Shown here piece after piece: positions 1 to 8,435 of a stretch of 64,000 nucleotides of DNA. A program made the position numbers and the translations under genes. Origin of the DNA: Paracoccus zhejiangensis (GTDB taxonomy: Bacteria > Pseudomonadota > Alphaproteobacteria > Rhodobacterales > Rhodobacteraceae); contig NZ_CP025431.1 in the NCBI RefSeq assembly GCF_002847445.1, positions 186,001 to 250,000 on the forward strand. The letters run 5' to 3'. How positions within the stretch are numbered: position 1 is the first letter of the stretch; each line of letters starts with the position of its first letter. The notes beneath the pieces were generated by a model. The model did no database searches and was not told where the DNA came from. It was given only the letters and a program-made list of their open reading frames with translations.

Positions 1-1
1 G

Positions 2-655
2 ACCTCGACCGGGCATGGCTCGCCCCTGGCGCCGCTGGTCCATGGCGGCCCGGGCCGCGCCGGTGGCGGCGAAGAAATGGGCGGCATTCGCGGCGTGAAG
101 CACTACATGCAGCGCACGGCGGTGCAGGGCGCGCCGCGGCTTCTGTCAGCGGTGACTGGGCGCTGGATCGAGGGGGCGGATACCCAACAGGGCGAACATC
201 CCTTCCGCAAGTCCTTGGCGGAACTCAGGATCGGCGACCAGCTGATCACCGCCAGCCGGGTCATCACCAAGGAGGATGTGGAGCATTTCGCCCATTTCAC
301 CGGCGACACCTTCTATGCCCATATGGACGAGGCGGCGGCCAAGGCGAACCCGTTCTTCGATGACCGGGTGGCGCATGGCTACCTGATCGCCTCCTTCGCG
401 GCGGGGCTGTTCGTCGAGCCCAATCCCGGCCCGGTGCTGGCAAATTACGGCGTCGACAACATGCGCTTCCTGACCCCGGTCTATTTTGGCGACAGCCTGC
501 AGGTGCGACTGACCTGCAAGGAGATCAACCCGCGCGAGTCGGCCGAACATGGCGAGGTGCGGTGGGATTGCCGGGTGACCAACCAGAAGGACGAGGTGGT
601 GGCGCAATATGACGTGCTGACCATGGTGGCAAAGACCTGGCCGCTGGCCGGATGA
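2..655 (+). CDS. paaZ: PaaZ, C-terminal part (oxepin-CoA hydrolase / aldehyde dehydrogenase), 5' truncated by window edge
   Basis: The frame is open from base 2 and encodes the last 217 residues of a protein that begins outside the window. The first residues ([20 protein letters not shown], then [13 protein letters not shown]) match the hinge I know from PaaZ, the bifunctional phenylacetate enzyme of about 680 residues. What remains is the hotdog-fold MaoC domain, with the hydratase motif D-x4-H visible in FTGDTFYAH. In known PaaZ this domain opens the oxepin-CoA ring, and the missing N-terminal dehydrogenase oxidises the resulting aldehyde. An internal ATG at 77 could suggest a free MaoC protein, but the PaaZ-like sequence continues upstream of it. 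The nearby paaG, paaI and paaK genes support the call. Confidence 0.9.
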   Translation, partial: TSTGHGSPLAPLVHGGPGRAGGGEEMGGIRGVKHYMQRTAVQGAPRLLSAVTGRWIEGADTQQGEHPFRKSLAELRIGDQLITASRVITKEDVEHFAHFTGDTFYAHMDEAAAKANPFFDDRVAHGYLIASFAAGLFVEPNPGPVLANYGVDNMRFLTPVYFGDSLQVRLTCKEINPRESAEHGEVRWDCRVTNQKDEVVAQYDVLTMVAKTWPLAG

Positions 656-665
656 CAACAGGGCA

Positions 666-680
666 GGGGGCGCTGCCCCC
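666..680. terminator. GC-rich hairpin between convergent paaZ and the DUF1801 gene
   Basis: GGGGGC-GCT-GCCCCC is a perfect 6-bp stem 10 bases after the paaZ stop. There is no clear T-run. Its place between two converging genes makes a bidirectional terminator likely. Confidence 0.45.
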
Positions 681-734
681 CGCCGGTTCCGCCGGATCAG
701 GAAGGCCCGGCCCATCGCAGGTGGCGCCATTGCC

Positions 735-1082
735 CTATCCGGCAGCATCCAGCGCGATGGCCTCGCTGACCAGCTGCGCCAGCTTTCGCCGATCCGGATC
801 GGTTCCCAAGGGCAATTTCACATGCCGCATCTGTACACCGCTTCCCTCCAGCAACCCATCAGGATCGCTCAGCCTTGCGCCCTTCGAGAAGCCCAGTGAC
901 ACGTGTCCCTTTGCCGTCTGGATGTAGCAGACCATCGACCTGCCCGAATAGCATGGCTGACCCCATTTGAGCTCCTCGCCCAGCCCTGCATCCTGCGAGA
1001 GGACGATATCCCGCAACGCCGCAGCAAGTTTTCGCTGGTCCTCGATCAGACCGGAGAACCACTTTTCGACTGCAGGTGTCAT
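735..1082 (-). CDS. DUF1801 family protein
   Basis: This encodes a small soluble protein of 115 residues from the start MTPAVEKWF. An upstream in-frame ATG at 1121 would add 13 residues; I prefer 1082 because the family normally begins just before this conserved segment. The pattern EELKWGQPCYSG followed by MVCYIQTAKGHVSLGF is typical of the DUF1801 / YdhG-like fold, whose biochemical role is not firmly known. It converges on paaZ and lies just upstream of the TetR gene on the same strand, with no evident functional link to phenylacetate. Confidence 0.7.
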   Translation of the reverse strand: MTPAVEKWFSGLIEDQRKLAAALRDIVLSQDAGLGEELKWGQPCYSGRSMVCYIQTAKGHVSLGFSKGARLSDPDGLLEGSGVQMRHVKLPLGTDPDRRKLAQLVSEAIALDAAG

Positions 1083-1157
1083 GGAGGCCACCCCATCAAT
1101 CCGCATCCTTGATGATGGCATCCTAGCAGATTTTGGCCGCGATCAAGGGACCGACCG

Positions 1158-1757
1158 TCAGCGGACCGACTTGATGCCCTCGAGGATCAGCGTGGTGGCC
1201 ACGTCGGCATAATCATCGCGGCTGATCCGGCCGCCATCCTTGAACCACATGTAGACCCAGTTCATCATGCCGAAAAGCGACATGGTGACGGGCTGCAACA
1301 GGGGCCGTTCGCGGTCGTCGAGGTCGGGGTTGATCTCGCGCAGCACGGCGGCAAAGCGGCGGACGATGCGGCGCTCGATCTCGTGGATCTGCGCCTTCTG
1401 CTCGTCCGAAAGCTGCGAGGCGGCGTTCAGCTGGACCTTGTGCTGGTTGTCGGCGCCGCGATATTGCATCAGCACGCTGCCGACCAGCACCCTGAGCCGC
1501 GCCTCGGGCGTCAGCGCCGGGTCATCGGCGGCCTCGATCGCCTCGTCCAACTCTTGCAGATGGGTGATGATGATCGCGAAGATCAGCGCGTCCTTGCCGG
1601 GATAGTAATGGTAAAGCAGCGCCTTGGACACCTGCCCATGCGCCGCGATCTGGGCCATGGAAGCTTTTTCCATGCCCTGTTCGGCGAAGACCTCGGCGGC
1701 GCTGTCCAGGATGCCGCGTCGTTTTTCCTCGAAATCGATCGCTCGTGTCCGAGCCAT
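1158..1757 (-). CDS. TetR/AcrR family regulator, probable phenylacetate (PaaR-like) repressor
   Basis: This is a 199-residue TetR protein. The N-terminal helix-turn-helix is clear (ILDSAAEVFAEQGMEKAS, then VSKALLYHYYPGKDALI), followed by an all-helical ligand domain. It is the last gene of the leftward operon paaG-paaI-paaK-tetR, 40 bases after paaK. TetR proteins in this position in other bacteria (PaaR) respond to phenylacetyl-CoA. The perfect palindrome at 4449-4464, in front of both paaG and the ABC importer, is its most likely operator. The family is certain; the ligand is inferred from context. Confidence 0.8.
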   Translation of the reverse strand: MARTRAIDFEEKRRGILDSAAEVFAEQGMEKASMAQIAAHGQVSKALLYHYYPGKDALIFAIIITHLQELDEAIEAADDPALTPEARLRVLVGSVLMQYRGADNQHKVQLNAASQLSDEQKAQIHEIERRIVRRFAAVLREINPDLDDRERPLLQPVTMSLFGMMNWVYMWFKDGGRISRDDYADVATTLILEGIKSVR

Positions 1758-1797
1758 GAACTCTCCTTCGCGTCACCTGCCCCGGGGCAGTCTGCTG

Positions 1798-3108
1798 TCA
1801 TTCCTTGGGGCGGTTGTCCACCACCCGCTTGGCCTTGCCCTCGGACCGCGCCACGCCGTTCGGCTCGAGCACGTTGACCTTGGTCGAGACGCCGACCACG
1901 CTCTTGATGTGATGCACCAGGTCCTTCGCCGCCTTGGCCCGGGCGTCGTCGCTGGACTGATCGGGGGTGCATTCGACATGGACGGTCATGTTGTCCATGC
2001 GCCCCGCGCGGGTCAGCTCGATCTGGAAATGCGGGGCGAGACCCGCGCATTTCAGGATCTGCTCCTCGATCTGGGTGGGGAAGACATTGACGCCGCGCAG
2101 GATGATCATGTCGTCGCTGCGCCCGGTGATCTTCTCGATCCGGCGATGGGTGCGGGCGGTGCCGGGCAGGATGCGGGTCAGGTCGCGGGTGCGATAGCGC
2201 ACCATCGGCAGGGCTTCCTTGGTCAGCGTGGTGAAGACCAGCTCGCCCATCTCGCCATCGGGCAGCACCTCGCCGGTCTCGGGGTTGATGATCTCGGGAT
2301 AGAAATGATCCTCCCAGACATGCAGCCCGTCCTTGGTCTCGACGCATTCCTGCGCCACGCCCGGACCCATGATCTCGGACAGGCCATAGATGTCGACCGC
2401 CTGCATGTTGAAGGCCTGCTCGATCTCCTCGCGCATGGCATTGGTCCAGGGCTCGGCCCCGAAGATGCCGACCTCGAGCGAGCTTTCGCGCGGGTCGAGG
2501 CCCTGGCGGTGGAACTCGTCGAGGATCGACAGCATGTAGCTGGGCGTCACCATGATGATGCGCGGCTTGAAATCGTTGATCAGCGTCACCTGCCGCTCGG
2601 TCATGCCGCCCGACATCGGCACCACGGTGCAGCCAAGGCGCTCGGCCCCGGCATGGGCGCCGAGCCCGCCGGTGAAGAGGCCATATCCATAGGCATTGTG
2701 CAGCATGTCGCCCGGCCGCCCGCCCGCCGCCCGGATCGAGCGGGCGACGAGGTTGGCCCAGTTGTCGATATCGCCGGTGGTATAGCCGACCACGGTGGGC
2801 TTGCCGGTGGTCCCGGACGAGCCGTGGATGCGCGCCAGTTTCGACTGCGGCACGGCGAACATGCCGAAGGGATAGCTGTCGCGCAGGTCCTGCTTCACGG
2901 TGAAGGGGAACTTGGCCAGATCGGCCAGCGTCTTCAGGTCCTCGGGGTGGATATCCGCCTCGATGAAGCGCTTGCGGTAGAAGGGCGAGTTCTCATAGGC
3001 ATGTTTCAGCGAGCGCTTCATCCGGTGGAATTGCAGCGCCGCGATCTCGTCGCGCGAGGCGGTTTCGATCGGGTCGAGCTCTCGGGTCTGGCGGGATGTG
3101 GGGTGCAT
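1798..3108 (-). CDS. paaK: phenylacetate-CoA ligase PaaK
   Basis: This 436-residue cytoplasmic enzyme activates phenylacetate with ATP and CoA, the first step of aerobic phenylacetate degradation. The AMP-binding motif SSGTTGKP lies near residues 97-104. The C-terminal segment RSDDMIILRGVNVFPTQIEE carries the hinge region typical of PaaK. The start at 3108 is chosen because AGGGAGGA lies 6 bases upstream; the frame extends 35 codons further but that part looks non-coding. The length fits the usual 430-440 residues. It lies 31 bases after paaI and 40 before the TetR gene in one operon. Confidence 0.95.
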   Translation of the reverse strand: MHPTSRQTRELDPIETASRDEIAALQFHRMKRSLKHAYENSPFYRKRFIEADIHPEDLKTLADLAKFPFTVKQDLRDSYPFGMFAVPQSKLARIHGSSGTTGKPTVVGYTTGDIDNWANLVARSIRAAGGRPGDMLHNAYGYGLFTGGLGAHAGAERLGCTVVPMSGGMTERQVTLINDFKPRIIMVTPSYMLSILDEFHRQGLDPRESSLEVGIFGAEPWTNAMREEIEQAFNMQAVDIYGLSEIMGPGVAQECVETKDGLHVWEDHFYPEIINPETGEVLPDGEMGELVFTTLTKEALPMVRYRTRDLTRILPGTARTHRRIEKITGRSDDMIILRGVNVFPTQIEEQILKCAGLAPHFQIELTRAGRMDNMTVHVECTPDQSSDDARAKAAKDLVHHIKSVVGVSTKVNVLEPNGVARSEGKAKRVVDNRPKE

Positions 3109-3139
3109 GGAATCCTCCCTTGCAAAGATCGCGGTCCGG

Positions 3140-3604
3140 TCAGTCCTCGACCGGCAGATGGGTGCCCTTGACGCTGCGCGAATGGCCGCGGAATTCGGCC
3201 ACGTGCACGCCATCCTGGTTGGTCAGGCGAATGTCATAGATGCCCGAGCGGCCGCGGCGCGAGACCTCGGTCGCGGTGGCGGTCAGCCGGTCGCCGATGC
3301 GGCCCGGTTCCAGAAAGGTCACGCTGCAATGCTGCGCCACGGTCAGGGTGTTGTAGCTGTTGCAGGCAAAGGCAAAGGCGCTGTCGGCCAGCGTGAACAT
3401 ATAGCCGCCGTGGCAATTGCCGTGACCGTTCGACATGTCGGCGGTGATGGTCATCGACAGCGTCGCCGCGCCCGGGGCGATATGGTCAAGGTTCATGCCA
3501 AGGCGCTGGCTGGCCGAATCGTCGTTCCACATGGCGCGGGCCGAGGCTTCTGCCAGTTCCTGCGGGGTCATCTCGCGGACAGGTTTCATTGGCGCGCTTG
3601 TCAT
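3140..3604 (-). CDS. paaI: hydroxyphenylacetyl-CoA thioesterase PaaI
   Basis: This is a hotdog-fold thioesterase of 154 residues. The hallmark region GHGNCHGGYMFTLADSAFAF holds the catalytic HGG and Asp found in PaaI. PaaI removes CoA from dead-end hydroxylated phenylacetyl-CoA species and so rescues the CoA pool. Its ATG overlaps the paaG stop by four bases (ATGA, 3601-3604), indicating translational coupling. PaaG-PaaI adjacency is common in paa operons. The C-terminus is complete and nothing is missing. Confidence 0.93.
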   Translation of the reverse strand: MTSAPMKPVREMTPQELAEASARAMWNDDSASQRLGMNLDHIAPGAATLSMTITADMSNGHGNCHGGYMFTLADSAFAFACNSYNTLTVAQHCSVTFLEPGRIGDRLTATATEVSRRGRSGIYDIRLTNQDGVHVAEFRGHSRSVKGTHLPVED

Positions 3605-4395
3605 TGACCCGTGAACTCCGGCTTGCGTTTCTCGAGGAAGGCGGTGACGCCCTCGGCGTAATCGGCGCTGTGGCCGGCGCGCTGCTGGGCGTCGCGTTCC
3701 AGGTCGAGCTGGTCGTCGAAGCTGCTGGTGGCGGCGGCCTGGATCAGCTCCTTGGTCAGGCCCAGCCCAAGGGTCGCGCCGGCGGCCAGCCGCGCGGCGA
3801 GGGCCTGCGCCTCGGTCATCAGCGCCTCGTCATCGACGGCCTTCCAGATCAGCCCCCAGTCGGCGGCAGTCTCGGCCATCAGCGGCTCGGCGGTCAGCAT
3901 CAGCGCCTTGGCGCGGGGCTCGCCCAGAATGCGCGTCAGGCTCCAGGTGCCGCCGGAATCGGGAACCAGCCCGATCTTCGAGAAGGCCTGGATGAATTTC
4001 GCCGAGCGCGCTGCCAGCACGATGTCGCAGACCAGCGCCATGTTCGCCCCGGCCCCCGCCGCCACGCCGTTCACCGCGCAGATGACGGGCTTCGACAGCG
4101 AGCGGATCATCCGCATGTTGGGGTTGTAGAACCGTTCCAGCGTCGAACCCAGATCGGGCTTCGGTCCGCCCTTGCGCGGATCGCGATTGCCCAGATCCTG
4201 CCCGGCGCAGAAGCCGCGCCCGGACCCGGTCAACAGCACCGCCCGCACGTCCTGATCGTCATGCGCCCGCTGCAGCCCTTCGCGCAGCGCAAGGTGCATC
4301 TCCTCGTCAAAGGCATTCAGCTTGTCGGGGCGGTTCAGGGTCAGCGTCAGCACGCCATCGGCAAGCGCCGACAGCACGGTCCGGGAACTGGTCAT
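3601..4395 (-). CDS. paaG: PaaG, ring-1,2-epoxyphenylacetyl-CoA isomerase (crotonase family)
   Basis: This is a crotonase-fold protein of 264 residues and the first gene of the leftward operon. It resembles PaaG in the run FYNPNMRMIRSLSKPVICAV, the oxyanion-hole region VNGVAAGAGANMALVCD, and the segment containing KIGLVPDSGGTW. PaaG isomerises the ring epoxide of phenylacetyl-CoA to oxepin-CoA, which PaaZ then opens. A good ribosome site (AAGGAGGACGACC) precedes the ATG. A general enoyl-CoA hydratase is the alternative, but operon context and sequence favour PaaG. Confidence 0.9.
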   Translation of the reverse strand: MTSSRTVLSALADGVLTLTLNRPDKLNAFDEEMHLALREGLQRAHDDQDVRAVLLTGSGRGFCAGQDLGNRDPRKGGPKPDLGSTLERFYNPNMRMIRSLSKPVICAVNGVAAGAGANMALVCDIVLAARSAKFIQAFSKIGLVPDSGGTWSLTRILGEPRAKALMLTAEPLMAETAADWGLIWKAVDDEALMTEAQALAARLAAGATLGLGLTKELIQAAATSSFDDQLDLERDAQQRAGHSADYAEGVTAFLEKRKPEFTGQ

Positions 4396-4441
4396 GGTCG
4401 TCCTCCTTGCCCGAAAATTGTCGGGCCCTCGCAGAAATGTG

Positions 4442-4470
4442 TTGCATAGACCGACCGGTCGGTCAATGAT
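4442..4470 (+). promoter_or_regulatory. promoter of the ABC importer with a perfect TetR-type palindrome in its spacer
   Basis: GACCGACC-GGTCGGTC (4449-4464) is a perfect 16-bp palindrome. It is flanked by TTGCAT (4442-4447) and AATGAT (4465-4470), which would be -35 and -10 boxes with a 17-base spacer, so the operator fills the spacer. It lies between divergent paaG and the importer. GACCGACCGGTCGGTC-like palindromes are a common TetR-family operator type. The local regulator at 1158-1757 is the natural candidate. Confidence 0.65.
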
Positions 4471-4511
4471 AAATGTAACGCAACGTCAGGACCGCCTTGG
4501 GGGAGGAGCGC

Positions 4512-4565
4512 ATGACGACAATCTGCGACGGCCGCCGACCGGTCAACAGGACGATCGCGCGCTGA
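4512..4565 (+). CDS. possible 17-residue leader peptide before the ABC importer
   Basis: An ATG at 4512 opens a 17-codon frame (MTTICDGRRPVNRTIAR) ending at TGA 4563-4565. It is preceded 4 bases upstream by an excellent ribosome site (GGGGGAGGAG) and ends 29 bases before the binding-protein ATG, which has its own ribosome site. The peptide has no run of a single amino acid, so classic attenuation is not evident. The strong site and its place in the mRNA leader are what support it. It could be chance in GC-rich DNA. Confidence 0.3.
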   Translation: MTTICDGRRPVNRTIAR

Positions 4566-4594
4566 CCCATAATCAACGCTCTGGGAGGAGCCCC

Positions 4595-5740
4595 ATGAAA
4601 ACGACCCTGACCACCACCGCCCTGTCGACGCTGCTGGCGCTTGGCCTTGCCACGGCGGCCTCGGCCGAGATCCGCATCGGTGCCACCCTGTCGGCCACCG
4701 GCCCCGCCGCCTTCCTCGGCGACCCCGAGGCGAAGACGTTGGAGATGCTGGTCGAGGAGGCCAATGCCGCCGGCGGGCTGAACGGCGAGGAAATCGCGCT
4801 GGTCCTCTATGACGATGGCGGCGACCCGAACAAGGCGCGCACCTTCGCCACCCGCCTGGTCGAGGATGACGAAGTGGTCGCCATCATCGGCGGCTCGACC
4901 ACCGGCACCACGATGTCGATCGCCTCGGTTGCCGAGGATGCCGAGATCCCGTTCATCTCGCTGGCCGGTGCCATCGAGATCATCGACCCGGTCCGCCCCT
5001 TCACCTTCAAGACCCCGCATACCGACCGCATGGCCTGCGAAAAGATCTTCGAGGACATGCAGAAGCGCGAGATCACCACCATCGGCATGATCTCGGGCAC
5101 CGACGGCTTCGGCGCCTCGATGCAGGCGCAGTGCAAGGACGTGGTTGGGAATTACGGCATCACCATCGCCGCGGACGAGACCTATAATCCGACCGATGCC
5201 GACATGACCGCGCAGCTGACCAAGATCAAGAATACTGCGGGCGTGCAGGCGGTGCTGAACCCGGGCTTCGGTCAGGGCCCGTCGATCGTCACCCGCAACT
5301 ACAAGCAGCTGGCCATCGAGCTGCCGCTCTACCAGTCGCATGGCGTTGCTTCGGACGGGTTCATCGAGCTGGCCGGCGCCGATGCCGCCAATGGCGTGCG
5401 CCTGCCGGGTACCGCGCTGCTGGTGCCGGGCCTTCTGGCGGCGGATGATGCGCAAAAGTCGGTCGTTGATGCCTACAAGGCTGCCTTCGAGGGCAAGTAC
5501 AGCACCCCGGTCAGCACCTTCGGCGGCTATGCCAATGACGCCTGGCTGATCCTGTCGAACGCCATCACCACGGCGGGCGAGGCCGATCCGGCGGCGATCC
5601 GCGATGCCATCGAGGCGACCACCGGCCTCGCCGGCACCACCGGCATCTACAACATGAGCGCCGAGAACCATCTGGGTCTCGACCTCTCGGCCTTCCGCAT
5701 GCTGGAAATCAAGGATGGCGGCTGGACCCTGGTCGAGTGA
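4595..5740 (+). CDS. periplasmic substrate-binding protein of a Liv-type ABC importer (possibly for phenylacetate)
   Basis: This encodes 381 residues starting with a Sec signal peptide (basic MKTT, hydrophobic core, cleavage near ASA-E). The mature part is a LivK/AmiC-type type I periplasmic binding protein (IRIGATLSATGPAAFLGDP, then EIALVLYDDGGDPNKA). It is followed by two permease and two ATPase genes, a complete five-component branched-chain-type importer. The operon is divergent from paaGIK and shares its operator region, so phenylacetate or another aromatic acid is a more likely cargo than leucine. That is inference. The start follows GGGAGGAG by 5 bases. Confidence 0.88.
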   Translation: MKTTLTTTALSTLLALGLATAASAEIRIGATLSATGPAAFLGDPEAKTLEMLVEEANAAGGLNGEEIALVLYDDGGDPNKARTFATRLVEDDEVVAIIGGSTTGTTMSIASVAEDAEIPFISLAGAIEIIDPVRPFTFKTPHTDRMACEKIFEDMQKREITTIGMISGTDGFGASMQAQCKDVVGNYGITIAADETYNPTDADMTAQLTKIKNTAGVQAVLNPGFGQGPSIVTRNYKQLAIELPLYQSHGVASDGFIELAGADAANGVRLPGTALLVPGLLAADDAQKSVVDAYKAAFEGKYSTPVSTFGGYANDAWLILSNAITTAGEADPAAIRDAIEATTGLAGTTGIYNMSAENHLGLDLSAFRMLEIKDGGWTLVE

Positions 5741-5750
5741 TCCGCGCGCC

Positions 5751-5771
5751 CCGCGCCCCTCATGGGCGCGG
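5751..5771 (+). other. intercistronic stem-loop after the binding-protein gene
   Basis: CCGCGCCC-CTCAT-GGGCGCGG is a perfect 8-bp stem with a 5-base loop, 11 bases after the stop. Without a T-run it is more likely a 3'-end stabiliser or partial terminator that keeps binding-protein mRNA above permease mRNA. Confidence 0.5.
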
Positions 5772-5821
5772 TGGCTTTCACCGGGCCGCGTGACGGCCTG
5801 CCCTGCCTGCCGGAGAGCCTC

Positions 5822-6694
5822 ATGTCCGAGCTTCTGCAATTCCTCTTTTCCGGGGTGACTGTCGGCGCGGTCTACGCGCTGGTCGCGCTTGGCTTTACCA
5901 TCATCTACAACGCCTCGGACGTGGTGAACTTCGCCCAGGGCGAGTTCGTCATGCTGGGCGGGATGCTGACCTTCGCCGGCTCGGCGGCGGGCCTGCCGCT
6001 GCTGCTGGCGGCGGTGATCGCCATCCTTGCGACGGCGGCGATGGGCGTCTTGATGAATAAGTTCGCCATCGAGCCCGCGCGCGGCGCGCCGGTCGTGTCG
6101 CTGATCATCATCACCATCGGCGCCTCGATCTTCATTCGCGGCGGCACGCAGCTGATCTTCGGCAAGCAGATCCACACCTATCCCTCGATCTCGGGCGACA
6201 CGCCGATCCGCATCATGGGCGCAACGATCCTGCCGCAAAGCCTGTGGGTGATCCTCGGCGCGGTGCTGGTCTTCATCGGGCTGTGGCTGTTCTTCACCCG
6301 CACCCTTCTGGGCCGGGCGGTGCTGGCGACCTCGAACAACCGGCTGGCGGCGCAGTTGGTGGGCATCAACACCAATTTCGTCATGACCCTGTCCTTCGCG
6401 CTGTCGGCTGGCATTGGCGCGCTAGCCGGGGTGCTGATCAGCCCGATCACCATGACCTCCTATGATGTGGGGCTTGCGCTGGCACTGAAGGGCTTCGCCG
6501 CCGCCATGCTGGGCGGCATGGGCAATCCCAAGGGCGCGCTGGTCGGCGGGCTGTTGCTGGGACTGATGGAGGCGCTGACGGCGGGATACCTCTCCTCGCA
6601 ATACAAGGACGCGGCGGCCTTCATCATCATCCTCGCGGTCCTCTTCTTTATGCCGCAGGGCCTCTTTGGCCGCAAATCGACCGAGCGGGTGTGA
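5822..6694 (+). CDS. livH: Liv-type ABC importer permease (LivH family)
   Basis: This is a 290-residue polytopic inner-membrane protein with about eight hydrophobic segments. The start MSELLQFLFSGVTVGAVYAL and the segment GFTIIYNASDVVNFAQGEF are typical of LivH. It forms one half of the membrane channel with the next gene. The start at 5822 has GGAG 9 bases upstream; an upstream in-frame ATG at 5762 lies inside the stem-loop and is unlikely. It overlaps the next gene if that one starts at GTG 6691. Confidence 0.9.
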   Translation: MSELLQFLFSGVTVGAVYALVALGFTIIYNASDVVNFAQGEFVMLGGMLTFAGSAAGLPLLLAAVIAILATAAMGVLMNKFAIEPARGAPVVSLIIITIGASIFIRGGTQLIFGKQIHTYPSISGDTPIRIMGATILPQSLWVILGAVLVFIGLWLFFTRTLLGRAVLATSNNRLAAQLVGINTNFVMTLSFALSAGIGALAGVLISPITMTSYDVGLALALKGFAAAMLGGMGNPKGALVGGLLLGLMEALTAGYLSSQYKDAAAFIIILAVLFFMPQGLFGRKSTERV

Positions 6695-6696
6695 CC

Positions 6697-7653
6697 ATGA
6701 AACTCTCGTCCAAGCATGTCACCCTGCTGGTCCTGCTGGCCCTCGTGGCGATCAGCCCGATGCTGTTTCCCTCGGGCTATTACTACCGGGTCGGCGCGCT
6801 GATCTTCGTCAACGCCATCGCCGTCACCGGCATCGTCATCCTGACCGGCTATGCCGGCCAGATCAGCCTTGGTCATGCGGGTTTCGCCGGCATCGGCGCC
6901 TATGCCTGCGCGCTGGCCCCGGTGCATCTGGGCCTGCATCCGGCGCTGGCCGCGGTGCTGGGCGCGCTGATCTCGGCGGTCCTTGCCTGGCTGGTCGGTC
7001 GTCCGATCCTGCGGCTGAGGGGCTATTACCTCGGCGTTGCCACGCTTGGTTTCGGCATCCTCGTCTCGATGGTGCTGAACAATGAACGGCAGCTGACCGG
7101 TGGTCCCGACGGGATGGAGGTGCCCGATCTGGGCCTGCGCGGCGTGCTGAAGGACTGGGGCCTTGACCTCACGAATGGCCAGTTCTGGTATTTCTTCAGC
7201 GGCATCTGCCTGCTGATCGGGGCCTGGCTGGCGCTGAACCTCTATCACAGCCCGACGGGCCGGGCGCTGCGCGCGTTGCACGGGTCCGAGATCGCCGCCC
7301 GCGTCGTCGGCGTCGATGTGGCCCGCGAAAAGCTGAAGGCCTTCGTCATCTCGGCGGTCTATGCCTCGGCCTCGGGCTCGCTGCTCGCGTTGCAGAACAA
7401 GTTCATCACCCCCGATGTCGCCGGCTTCATGCACTCGATCGAGATGGTGACGATGGCGGTTCTGGGCGGCGTCGGCTCGGTCCTTGGCGCGGTCTTCGGC
7501 ACGGCGGTCCTGACGCTGCTGCCGCAGGTGCTGACCGCCTTCGGCGAATATGAACAGCTGATCCTCGGGCTGGTGATGATGCTGGTGATGATCTTCCTGC
7601 CGGCGGGCCTCCTGCCGTCGATCCTGCGCAAACTCCGGGGGGCCGAGGCATGA
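6697..7653 (+). CDS. livM: Liv-type ABC importer permease (LivM family)
   Basis: This is an inner-membrane permease of 318 residues; a GTG two codons earlier (6691) is an alternative start. The LivM signature ITGYAGQISLGHAGFAGIGAY-like stretch is present (LTGYAGQISLGHAGF), as is GRALRALHGSEIAARVVGV, the loop that contacts the ATPases. It pairs with the LivH-type subunit. Its stop overlaps the start of the ATPase gene (ATGA at 7650-7653). Confidence 0.9.
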   Translation: MKLSSKHVTLLVLLALVAISPMLFPSGYYYRVGALIFVNAIAVTGIVILTGYAGQISLGHAGFAGIGAYACALAPVHLGLHPALAAVLGALISAVLAWLVGRPILRLRGYYLGVATLGFGILVSMVLNNERQLTGGPDGMEVPDLGLRGVLKDWGLDLTNGQFWYFFSGICLLIGAWLALNLYHSPTGRALRALHGSEIAARVVGVDVAREKLKAFVISAVYASASGSLLALQNKFITPDVAGFMHSIEMVTMAVLGGVGSVLGAVFGTAVLTLLPQVLTAFGEYEQLILGLVMMLVMIFLPAGLLPSILRKLRGAEA

Positions 7654-8435
7654 GCGAACATCTTCTGTCGATCGAGGGGCTCGGCATCACCTTCGGCGGG
7701 CTGAAGGCCGTCGATGATGTCAGCTTCACCGTCCGTCCGGGCGAGATCGTCTCGGTCATCGGCCCGAACGGGGCGGGCAAGACCACGCTCTTTAACATGA
7801 TCTCGGGCATCTACCTGCCGGGGCGCGGCAAGGTCATGCTGGGGGGCGAGGACGTGACCGGCCTGGCACCGAACCTTCTGGCGCAGCGCGGCATGTCGCG
7901 GACCTTCCAGAACCTGCAGATCTTCCAGTCGATGACCGTGCTGGAGAACGCCATCGCCGGCTATCACCTGACCGAGCGCGGATCGGTGCTGGCCGACCTT
8001 CTGAACCTCCCGGGCTCGCGCCGCCGCGCTGCGGCGGCGGCGGAGGGCGCGCGGGCGCTGCTGGCCCGCGTTGGTCTGGACCGGGCGGCGGATCGCGAAG
8101 CCGGCAGCCTGTCCTATGGCGCGCTGAAGCGGCTGGAAATCGCCCGGGCGCTGGCGCTGTCGCCGAAAATCCTGCTGCTCGATGAACCCGCCGCCGGCTG
8201 CAACGCCGTCGAGACCGAGGAGATCGATCACCTGATCGCCGAGGTCGCGGCATCGGGCGTCGCCATCCTGCTGGTCGAGCATGACATGAAGATGGTCATG
8301 CGCATCTCGAACCATATCGTCGTGCTGGACCATGGCGAGAAGATCGCTGAGGGCGAGCCCGCCGCGATCAGCCGCGACCCGGCGGTCATCGCCGCCTACC
8401 TGGGAACGGAAGCAGGGGAGACCGCCGATGCTTAA
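7650..8435 (+). CDS. livG: Liv-type ABC importer ATPase (LivG family)
   Basis: This is a 261-residue ABC ATPase. The Walker A is GPNGAGKTT, the LivG-typical SRTFQNLQIF segment follows, then a signature region LSYGALKRLEIARALAL and Walker B ILLLDEPAAGCNA. The signature reads LSYGALKR rather than canonical LSGGQ, which is normal in LivG proteins. It is coupled to livM by a 4-base overlap and to livF by an 8-base overlap. Confidence 0.92.
   Translation: MSEHLLSIEGLGITFGGLKAVDDVSFTVRPGEIVSVIGPNGAGKTTLFNMISGIYLPGRGKVMLGGEDVTGLAPNLLAQRGMSRTFQNLQIFQSMTVLENAIAGYHLTERGSVLADLLNLPGSRRRAAAAAEGARALLARVGLDRAADREAGSLSYGALKRLEIARALALSPKILLLDEPAAGCNAVETEEIDHLIAEVAASGVAILLVEHDMKMVMRISNHIVVLDHGEKIAEGEPAAISRDPAVIAAYLGTEAGETADA

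Noticed and set aside
4463..6238. 591-codon open frame antisense to the ABC receptor and permease genes
   Set aside because: It is a mirror of strongly coding genes with clear homology; its product is low-complexity, rich in Arg, His, Gly and Asp, as is typical of GC-rich antisense frames.
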